Shown piece by piece: positions 1 to 5,000 of a stretch of DNA of 5,847 bases; within the stretch, counting starts at the first letter, position 1; every line of letters begins with the position of its first letter. The translations under genes were made by a program, and so were the position numbers. A model generated the notes under the pieces. That model was not told where the DNA came from. It was given only the letters and a program-made list of their open reading frames with translations, and made no database searches. Source of the stretch: Alphaproteobacteria bacterium (GTDB lineage: Bacteria; Pseudomonadota; Alphaproteobacteria; Micavibrionales; UBA2020); assembly GCA_023136145.1 (NCBI GenBank), contig JAGLRU010000046.1, forward strand, positions 1-5,847, in the 5' to 3' direction.

Positions 1-171
1 ATCCACGCCGGGCATGGAATCATCGGCAAAACCCATACCGCAATCAACCATGATCCACTGACCCTGATAACCGTAAAGCCCCATATTCGCGCCGAAAAAC
101 CCGCAACCTCCAAGAGGCACAAAATAAATCACGTCCGGTGCCATTTTAAAGTCAGGCGATAACATTTTCAT
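1..171 (-). CDS. rnj: Ribonuclease J, N-terminal 57 codons (runs off the window)
   Basis: The first 57 residues are those of a metallo-beta-lactamase-fold ribonuclease of the RNase J family, a 5'-3' exo/endonuclease in mRNA decay and rRNA maturation. Visible signatures are VIYFVPLGG (residues 14-22), LYGYQGQWIMVDCG (32-45) and the acidic turn plus PGVD (54-57). The catalytic HxHxDH motif lies beyond the window, so activity cannot be judged. The ATG at 171 overlaps the birA stop as ATGA, and a strong Shine-Dalgarno (GGAGAGG, 179-185) sits 7 bases upstream inside birA, which fixes the start. Family members usually read GG-x-G-E-I-G-x-N in the first loop; here it is GGCGFFGAN, an odd change of the E-I pair. 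Many alphaproteobacteria carry coaX between birA and this gene; it is absent here. Another MBL-fold hydrolase is possible, but the context and the VDCG/PGVD pattern favour RNase J. Confidence 0.82.
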   Translation of the reverse strand, partial: MKMLSPDFKMAPDVIYFVPLGGCGFFGANMGLYGYQGQWIMVDCGMGFADDSMPGVD

Positions 172-884
172 TCAAAAACCTCTCCAGAAGTAATTACCTT
201 CCGTTGTTTGTTAGGCAATGTGAGGAGCAAAGCTCCCGTATGATCCAGCCCGCCAAAAGTCCCTGTAAGCGTTTCTTTCGGCAGCCTCGCCGTAAGTGGT
301 TCCCCCTGCTTGCAAGAACGCATCAGCCATGCCTCCCGGATCGGATCGAAACCATCCTGCTCCCACTGCTCAGCAAGTAACATTATCTCTCTGGCAATAA
401 GTTGGAGAACATCGCCTGGTTCGCAATCTTTTACGCCGACATCGTACAGCGAAATAGCTTTTTCAGGAGCATCGATGATATTCACGCCGATCCCGATCAC
501 CACCCACGGCGGATTAGTTCCACAGCTTTCCGTCTCGATCAAAATACCAGCGGCCTTTTTTCGATTGATAAGAAGATCATTTGGCCACTTCAAGGTTATT
601 TTCGCCGTTTCAGGAAGAAGCGTCTCCAAAACATTTGCAAGTGCAACGGCGGATAAAAACGACAATTGTCCGATATGTTCGCCGTCTGTATGGGGACGCA
701 GAATCATGCTCATAAAAAGATTCCCAACAGAACCTACCCATAAATTCCCCTGCCTTCCTCTGCCTACCGTCTGCTTATGCGCCCACACAACCGTACCGGA
801 CGCAGCACCCTCCTCTGCCAACTGACGAGCGTGATCGTTCGTACTGCCGACCGTATCCAGTTCAACAATATTGATAGATTGCAT
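168..884 (-). CDS. birA: Biotin--[acetyl-CoA-carboxylase] ligase, monofunctional
   Basis: This cytoplasmic enzyme makes biotinyl-5'-AMP from biotin and ATP and transfers biotin to the carrier lysine of acetyl-CoA carboxylase. At 238 residues it has the size of a group I ligase without the N-terminal helix-turn-helix, so it is not expected to be a DNA-binding repressor. Motifs in order: STN (14-16), the biotinyl-AMP loop QTVGRGRQGNLW (38-49), KWPNDL (99-104), the KKAAGILIE segment (109-117), GIGVN (131-135), and a small C-terminal domain ending GEVFE. The ATG at 884 overlaps the stop of the nuoN relic as TAATG, with AGGG (892-895) seven bases upstream. Its own stop overlaps the RNase J start. 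The position after nuoN is the usual alphaproteobacterial arrangement. Nothing suggests it is damaged. Confidence 0.95.
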   Translation of the reverse strand: MQSINIVELDTVGSTNDHARQLAEEGAASGTVVWAHKQTVGRGRQGNLWVGSVGNLFMSMILRPHTDGEHIGQLSFLSAVALANVLETLLPETAKITLKWPNDLLINRKKAAGILIETESCGTNPPWVVIGIGVNIIDAPEKAISLYDVGVKDCEPGDVLQLIAREIMLLAEQWEQDGFDPIREAWLMRSCKQGEPLTARLPKETLTGTFGGLDHTGALLLTLPNKQRKVITSGEVFE

Positions 885-1000
885 TACGTTACCCTAAACT
901 TGACAATGCAGAGATAATAATACGCCGCAACAACACTAGTCAACACCAGCATCAATTCAGGAATAATTGCCGTCAGATCGAGAGCTATAAAAACTGTCAT
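884..1000 (-). pseudogene. nuoN: nuoN relic: 38-codon in-frame internal deletion product
   Basis: A 38-residue frame lies exactly where nuoN belongs, between nuoM and birA. Its first half, LDLTAIIPELMLVL, looks like the NuoN N-terminus (L-x-A-x-x-P-E-x-x-L). Its second half, TSVVAAYYYLCIVK, looks like the NuoN C-terminus, where the family has a VxxAxYYLRIVK-type segment followed by MYFDE. NuoN is normally about 480 residues, so roughly 440 codons, including all proton-channel helices, are missing, and the join is in frame. The end is altered as well: Arg is replaced by Cys and KFRVT replaces the usual tail. Translation signals survive: AGGGAG (1008-1013) is 7 bases before the ATG, the ATG overlaps the nuoM stop (ATGA), and the TAA overlaps the birA start (TAATG). 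A GTGTTG repeat (941-946 and 931-936) brackets the likely junction. The product could be one membrane helix. Assembly collapse is the main alternative. Confidence 0.78.
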
Positions 1001-2508
1001 GGATATGCTCCCTGCGGAATACTGATTGCATTGGCATCGTTGTAGCGTGTGATAACTTTTTCAATCGCAGGAGCCATCGGGTTGATAAAACTGGACGGAT
1101 AAATTCCCATCCAAAAGACAAGCGCGATCAACGGCACAAAAATGGCGACTTCGCGAGCATTTATGTCCGTCATAGCTCTGACATCAGCTTTTGTCAGTTC
1201 ACCGAAAACAACACGCTTATACAGATACAACATATAAGCGGCTCCCAGAATCACGCCCGTTGCCGTAAGAAAAGCCACAAGCGTACTCACCTGATAAACA
1301 CCAATCAAAACCAAAAATTCGCCCACAAAACCAGATGTACCCGGCAACCCAATGGATGCCAGCATAAAAATCATAAAGACCGTCGCATAGCGTGGCATAT
1401 TATTCACCAAACCACCATACCGCGCTATTTCCAACGTGTGCAGACGGTCATACACAACACCAACGCAAAGAAAAAGCGCGGAGACGACAATGCCGTGAGA
1501 TAACATCTGAAACATCGCGCCCTGCATCCCTTGCGTCGTCACGGAGAAAATTCCGATAGTCACAAAACCCATATTTGCCACGGACGAATAAGCAATCAAC
1601 TTCTTTATATCTTCCTGCACCAAAGCAACCAGCGAAGTGTAAATCACGGCGATCACACTTAAGGAGAAAATCAACGGAATAAAATACTCAGACGCCTCCG
1701 GCAGCATAGGCAGAGAAATCCGCAAAAACCCGTAACCGCCCATTTTCAACAGAATCCCCGCCAGAATAACAGACCCCGCCGTCGGTGCTTCAACATGTGC
1801 ATCTGGCAACCATGTATGAACAGGCCACATCGGAATTTTCACAGCGAAAGACACCATAAACGCCAACCAAAGCCACTTCTGTATCCCCGGAGGCAGAGAA
1901 GCCTGCATAAGCGTTGGAATATCCATCGTACCGGACTGATGATATATCAATAGAATAGCAAGCAACATCAGCACCGATCCAAGCAGTGTATACAGAAAAA
2001 ACTTAAACGCTGCGTAAACTCGACGCTCCCCGCCCCAAACACCAATAATAAAAAACATCGGAAGAAGAACGCCCTCAAAAAAAACGTAGAACAGCACAAA
2101 ATCAAGCGCGCAAAACATGCCAATCATCATGGTTTCAAGCAGCAGAAAAGCCATCATATATTCGCGAACACGCTTTTTGATCGACTCCCAACTCGCCAAA
2201 ATACAGATCGGTGTTAGAAGCGTTGACAAAAGGACGAAGAAAATAGAAATACCGTCCACACCCATTTTATAGGAACTTCCTAAAGCAGGAAGCCAGTCAA
2301 ACTTCTCTACAAACTGAAAATCAGCCGAAGATTTGTCAAATCCCGTGAACATATAAACTGACAGTGCGAAAACTACCAGCGTAGTTACAAGAGCAATGCT
2401 TTTGACATTATCAGTGACCGATTTTTCATCTCCCCTTACACAAAACATAAGAAGAGCTCCCAGCAACGGCAGGAAGATAATAAGAGATAAAACGGGAAAA
2501 GTAATCAT
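997..2508 (-). CDS. nuoM: NADH-quinone oxidoreductase subunit M
   Basis: NuoM is one of the three antiporter-like, proton-translocating subunits of the complex I membrane arm. The 503-residue length is normal and the frame is intact. The key buried residues can be placed: Glu145 in FFEGVLLPMFFIIGVWGG (TM5), Lys224 in FAVKIPMWPVHTWLPDAH (TM7), Lys255 in GILLKMGGYG (TM8), His338 in MLSHGIVVSALF and Glu397 in SGFVGEFLVL (TM12). About 14 hydrophobic helices can be read. The ATG at 2508 overlaps the nuoL stop as ATGA and lacks a strong Shine-Dalgarno, so it probably depends on reinitiation after nuoL. The stop overlaps the start of the nuoN relic. Its usual contact partner NuoN is reduced to a stub, so its normal place in the complex would need a NuoN encoded elsewhere. 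Confidence 0.97.
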   Translation of the reverse strand: MITFPVLSLIIFLPLLGALLMFCVRGDEKSVTDNVKSIALVTTLVVFALSVYMFTGFDKSSADFQFVEKFDWLPALGSSYKMGVDGISIFFVLLSTLLTPICILASWESIKKRVREYMMAFLLLETMMIGMFCALDFVLFYVFFEGVLLPMFFIIGVWGGERRVYAAFKFFLYTLLGSVLMLLAILLIYHQSGTMDIPTLMQASLPPGIQKWLWLAFMVSFAVKIPMWPVHTWLPDAHVEAPTAGSVILAGILLKMGGYGFLRISLPMLPEASEYFIPLIFSLSVIAVIYTSLVALVQEDIKKLIAYSSVANMGFVTIGIFSVTTQGMQGAMFQMLSHGIVVSALFLCVGVVYDRLHTLEIARYGGLVNNMPRYATVFMIFMLASIGLPGTSGFVGEFLVLIGVYQVSTLVAFLTATGVILGAAYMLYLYKRVVFGELTKADVRAMTDINAREVAIFVPLIALVFWMGIYPSSFINPMAPAIEKVITRYNDANAISIPQGAYP

Positions 2509-4337
2509 TTTTTTCTTATACCTTTTACCCTTGCACCAGAAAAATGTATGCCATCTATGATCTTCTCATCCCCAATCTTCCAGAGCTTCTTGCCGATAAA
2601 GAAAATCGGAACAACAACAATCTTGTTATACAGCTCATCGAAATACCATTTGTGACAAAGGAAACTATAGATAACACCTGACGCACCAGCGATTTTTTCC
2701 GGAAGGCTCGTAGACTTTATATAGAAGATATAAGCAGTCAGGATGCCCATGCACCCGATAAAGGTCGGCAACAGCTTGACCCATTCAGGCACATAACGCG
2801 CATGCAATATCGAGTCATTATCTGCAAGCACAAATAAGCTACTGCCCCAGAAATCAAACCGATATTCACCAACAAAGAAATCATAACCCCACCATCCCGC
2901 GCAGACAGCTCCCGCTGCAAGGAAATAAAGCGGTGCCAACATATCCAAAGAAGATTCACGCACATTCTCCAAAACATGGTGACTGACACGCGATTTGCCA
3001 TGGAACGTCAGAAACAGCAAACGCCATGAATAAAATGCCGTCATAAAAGCTGCCGCAATCCCTACCCAATAAGCAAACTGACCAACGAAACTGTGCGCCG
3101 CATAAGATGACTCCAGTATAATGTCTTTGGAATAATATCCAGCAAAGAAAGGAACTCCCACCAAAGCCAGATTACCTATCCACATCATGATATATGTTCT
3201 CGGAATAAGCCTGTAAAGACCGCCCATTTTGCGCATATCCTGCTCGCCCGACATCGCGTGAATAACAGAACCCGCGCCAAGAAACAACAACGCCTTAAAA
3301 AACGCGTGCGTAAACAAGTGAAACACCGCCGCACCGTAAGCAGAAACACCAAGAGCGAAAAACATATATCCAAGTTGACTCATAGTCGAATAAGCGATCA
3401 CGCGCTTGATGTCAAACTGCGTCATTGCGATTGTCGCCGCCACAAACGCAGTCATCGCTCCTAACACTGTGATAAATTCACGCACCGGCTCTGCGTATTC
3501 GTACAGAGGCGACATACGCGCCACCATAAACACACCCGCCGTCACCATCGTCGCCGCATGAATCAAAGCGGAAACGGGAGTTGGGCATTCCGTTGCATCA
3601 GAAAGCCATGTGTGCAGCCCCAATTGCGCCGATTTTCCCATCGCACCAACAAACAGCAACGCGCAAATCAGGTTAATGACATTAAACTGATGCCCCAAAA
3701 ACAGAACTACCGTATCCTTTTTAGATGCCACGTTTATAAACACATCGTCATAGTTAAGCGTACCAAAGACAAAAAACACCGCCATAATTCCAAGCACCAT
3801 ACCGAAATCCCCGATACGATTTATAACAAACGCTTTTATCGCAGCATTGTTGGCACTTTCTTTCTTGTTCCAAAAACCAATCAGCAGATAAGACATCAGC
3901 CCCACACCCTCCCAACCAAAGAAAAGCTGAACAAAGTTATCGGAAGTCACCAGCATCAGCATCGCGAAAGTAAAAAGGCTCATATACGACATAAACCGCG
4001 CCCGCGCATCATCGTTTCTCATGTAATCTACGGAATAATAATGAACGGCGTAGGAAATAAGATTAACAACAACTACCATCACCGCCGCGAGTTGATCAAA
4101 CCGCAGTGCCCATGACACATTTAACGCACCGGAGGAAATCCATGTAAAAAGCTCGATAGTGCGCGGAACTTTTTCTAAAGAAATTTCCTTGAACAAGATA
4201 AGCGAACAGACTGCGGCCAATGTTATCATCGCGCAAGTCACGAAATTCGCACCCTTCGCACCCAATTGCTTACTGAACAATCCAGCAATCAAAGCACCCA
4301 GAAGAGGCGAAAATACTGCTATAACTTCCATTTTCAT
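2505..4337 (-). CDS. nuoL: NADH-quinone oxidoreductase subunit L, lacking C-terminal TM16
   Basis: NuoL is the distal antiporter-like proton-pumping subunit of complex I. Conserved residues are present: Glu143 in FFGWEGVGLMSYLLIGFW, Lys235 in AMGKSAQLGLHTWL, His260 in PTPVSALIHAATMVTAGVF, His340, His344 and Lys348 in FHLFTHAFFKALLFLGAG, and Asp404 in YYSKDIIL. TM15 (about 524-541) and the lateral-helix region (FDELYNK onward, 566-610) follow, but the protein ends at GARVKGIRKK. The roughly 28 residues that normally form TM16 are absent. The motif after Lys235 reads WLSDATECPTP, where most family members have Met and Gly in place of Thr249 and Cys251. Two starts are possible: ATG at 4337, overlapping the nuoK-relic stop (TAATG), and ATG at 4331. 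GAAGGG (4341-4346) is 3 and 9 bases upstream of these, so spacing favours 4331 (608 aa). The stop overlaps nuoM (ATGA). Confidence 0.95.
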   Translation of the reverse strand: MKMEVIAVFSPLLGALIAGLFSKQLGAKGANFVTCAMITLAAVCSLILFKEISLEKVPRTIELFTWISSGALNVSWALRFDQLAAVMVVVVNLISYAVHYYSVDYMRNDDARARFMSYMSLFTFAMLMLVTSDNFVQLFFGWEGVGLMSYLLIGFWNKKESANNAAIKAFVINRIGDFGMVLGIMAVFFVFGTLNYDDVFINVASKKDTVVLFLGHQFNVINLICALLFVGAMGKSAQLGLHTWLSDATECPTPVSALIHAATMVTAGVFMVARMSPLYEYAEPVREFITVLGAMTAFVAATIAMTQFDIKRVIAYSTMSQLGYMFFALGVSAYGAAVFHLFTHAFFKALLFLGAGSVIHAMSGEQDMRKMGGLYRLIPRTYIMMWIGNLALVGVPFFAGYYSKDIILESSYAAHSFVGQFAYWVGIAAAFMTAFYSWRLLFLTFHGKSRVSHHVLENVRESSLDMLAPLYFLAAGAVCAGWWGYDFFVGEYRFDFWGSSLFVLADNDSILHARYVPEWVKLLPTFIGCMGILTAYIFYIKSTSLPEKIAGASGVIYSFLCHKWYFDELYNKIVVVPIFFIGKKLWKIGDEKIIDGIHFSGARVKGIRKK

Positions 4338-4423
4338 TATCCCTTCAGCAAACTAACATCTTCAACTACAGTGCAAAGAAAAACAATGATCGGAAAATAA
4401 TTTGCCAAAAGCTGTATTACCAT
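4337..4423 (-). pseudogene. nuoK: nuoK relic: short frame ending in the NuoK C-terminal tail
   Basis: This 28-codon frame ends TVVEDVSLLKG and its TAA overlaps the nuoL ATG (TAATG). NuoK, normally about 100 residues with three membrane helices, characteristically ends in a VEDxNxMKG-type tail just before nuoL, so both wording and position match. The preceding hydrophobic stretch, LANYFPIIVFLC, could be the NuoK N-terminus (family: GLxHYLxxxAxLF) joined to the tail, or the end of TM3 with the connecting loop lost; I cannot decide. A stop codon interrupts the frame upstream at 4472-4474, so most of nuoK is absent, including the helices carrying its two buried glutamates. No good Shine-Dalgarno precedes ATG 4423. 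No nuoJ or nuoI sequence is visible upstream. The tail assignment is fairly safe; the frame's start and any function are not. Confidence 0.58.
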
Positions 4424-4483
4424 ACCTGAAAGCCGGAGCCATGTTGCGTACACTGATGAAAAACAACAAAATCACCTAACAAC

Positions 4484-4512
4484 ATTATCACTCCGTTGAC
4501 ATACCGCGTCAA
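4484..4512 (-). promoter_or_regulatory. Sigma70-like promoter for the nuoL-nuoM-birA-rnj operon
   Basis: On the minus strand, TTGACG (4507-4512) and GATAAT (4484-4489) are separated by exactly 17 bases, each matching the sigma70 consensus at 5 of 6 positions. Transcription would start near 4477, giving a leader of about 140 bases before nuoL that contains the nuoK relic. This is the best candidate for the operon's own promoter, since no nuoA-J genes lie upstream. It is a sequence match only. Confidence 0.6.
4496..4512. repeat. Inverted repeat TTGAC-N7-GTCAA over the nuo -35 box
   Basis: TTGAC (4496-4500) and GTCAA (4508-4512) form a perfect 5-base inverted repeat with a 7-base spacer, overlapping the -35 element of the minus-strand promoter. 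It could be a binding site for a dimeric regulator, but part of the match follows from the -35 hexamer itself, so this is weak evidence. Confidence 0.3.
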
Positions 4513-4597
4513 AGAGCTTTGTCATTAAGTGTTCCTTGAAATAGCTTTCATGTTTATCTATGCGATGAAGATGGTTAAGTTTGCGACTTGAATGATC

Positions 4598-4626
4598 TTG
4601 ACATCGGGGGATTCGCTGGTATTAAT
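4598..4626 (+). promoter_or_regulatory. Sigma70-like promoter for tRNA-Val
   Basis: A perfect -35 box TTGACA (4598-4603) is followed, after 16 or 17 bases, by TATTAAT (4620-4626) as the -10 region. The expected start near 4632 leaves a leader of about 12 bases before the tRNA, a typical stable-RNA arrangement. It is divergent from the nuo promoter, with about 85 bases between the two -35 boxes. Nothing else recognisable lies in that gap; its longest minus-strand open frame shows no family motif. Confidence 0.7.
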
Positions 4627-4644
4627 TGCGTTAGTTGACCAAAA

Positions 4645-4719
4645 GCGCGACTAGCTCAGTGGTAGAGCATTGCTTTGACATAGCAGGGGTACGCAGTTCG
4701 ATCCTGCGGTCGCGCACCA
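4645..4719 (+). tRNA. tRNA-Val, anticodon GAC
   Basis: The 75-base sequence folds into a complete cloverleaf. The acceptor stem is perfect (GCGCGAC 4645-4651 with GTCGCGC 4709-4715). The D arm is GCTC/GAGC around AGTGGTA. The anticodon stem TTGCT (4670-4674) pairs with AGCAG (4682-4686) with one T-G wobble. The anticodon loop TTGACAT gives GAC (4677-4679), reading valine codons GUC and GUU. The variable loop has 5 bases. The T arm CGCAG/CTGCG holds the standard TTCGATC loop. Discriminator A4716 is followed by an encoded CCA (4717-4719). It is transcribed away from the nuo operon. Confidence 0.96.
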
Positions 4720-4725
4720 TCCTTC

Positions 4726-4740
4726 GCCCTTACGGGCTTT
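4726..4740 (+). terminator. Weak terminator-like hairpin after tRNA-Val
   Basis: GCCC (4726-4729) and GGGC (4734-4737) can pair around TTAC and are followed by only three T residues. The stem is short, so this may end the tRNA transcript or act as a processing boundary. A second small hairpin (CTTAC 4747-4751 with GTAAG 4756-4760) follows without a T run. Confidence 0.35.
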
Positions 4741-4788
4741 GGGTGGCTTACGCTAGTAAGACAACCGAAACCGTTAGGCCGAAGGAGT

Positions 4789-4816
4789 GTCCTCCGAAGC
4801 TTTGGCGTAGGAGGAC
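4789..4816 (+). promoter_or_regulatory. Leader hairpin just upstream of the GIY-YIG start
   Basis: GTCCTCC (4789-4795) pairs perfectly with GGAGGAC (4810-4816); the inner part adds A-T, G-C and C-G pairs with two mismatches around a TTTG loop. The hairpin ends one base before the Shine-Dalgarno GGAG (4818-4821), which is 6 bases from the ATG at 4828. The GGAGG in its 3' arm is itself ribosome-binding-like and masked by the fold. A role in translation control or as part of a mobile cassette is inference. Confidence 0.5.
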
Positions 4817-4827
4817 TGGAGAAAATA

Positions 4828-5000
4828 ATGTTCTATATGTGTGCCTCATTCAAAGCGAATCCTTTTCTGAACAACGCTATACTGGGTTTACGACTGATTT
4901 GAAAGAGCGTTTCAAGATTCACAATGCTGGATAGTCTCCGCACACATCCAAGTATAAGCCATGGAAGTTTAAACTTCAATATGATATGATCTCGCCATGA
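4828..5000 (+). pseudogene. GIY-YIG nuclease-family gene, broken by frameshift and amber stop
   Basis: The decayed frame belongs to the small single-domain GIY-YIG (UvrC N-terminal/YhbQ-like) family. A good Shine-Dalgarno (GGAG 4818-4821) precedes ATG 4828, which starts M-F-Y. Two extra bases in the TATAT at 4834-4838 then throw the frame. Removing them restores VCLIQSESFSEQ, then RYTGFTTDLKERFKIHNAG, carrying the family's YTG-x-T-x-D-L-x-x-R and HNAG motifs. At 4932-4934 TAG stands where relatives have Lys (HNAGKSPHT), and the frame continues SPHTSKYKPWKFKLQYD before TGA at 4998-5000. The rest of the domain, including the conserved C-terminal Glu region, is missing. At least three lesions mark it as dead. 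It lies directly behind tRNA-Val and runs into the next gene's start codon. Family assignment is confident; the original function is unknown. Confidence 0.82.
4964..4977. repeat. 14-base perfect palindrome upstream of the phosphatase gene
   Basis: GAAGTTTAAACTTC is a perfect palindrome 19 bases before the ATG at 4997. It lies inside the GIY-YIG relic, whose codons (KFKL) explain part of the sequence. TATGAT (4980-4985, repeated at 4985-4990) directly follows and could be a -10 element, which would give a nearly leaderless transcript. An operator role is only a possibility. Confidence 0.3.

Noticed and set aside
310..825. A 171-codon plus-strand ORF opposite birA
   Set aside because: Antisense shadow of birA, whose own motifs are unmistakable.
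3558..4115. A 185-codon plus-strand ORF opposite nuoL
   Set aside because: Antisense shadow of conserved nuoL codons, with no motifs and no ribosome-binding site.
4417..4485. A 22-residue minus-strand ORF with GGAG five bases before its ATG
   Set aside because: Its ATG overlaps the proposed -10 box and the sequence resembles no nuo subunit; it may be chance.
4472..4627. An open minus-strand frame of about 50 codons across the divergent intergenic region
   Set aside because: It has only a late ATG (4525) and no family motif I recognise, and it contains the nuo promoter -35 and -10 boxes.
4635..4934. A 99-codon plus-strand frame beginning before the tRNA and ending in the GIY-YIG segment
   Set aside because: Its first part is just the tRNA-Val and leader read as protein; only the GIY-YIG portion has family similarity, and the real start is ATG 4828 with a Shine-Dalgarno.
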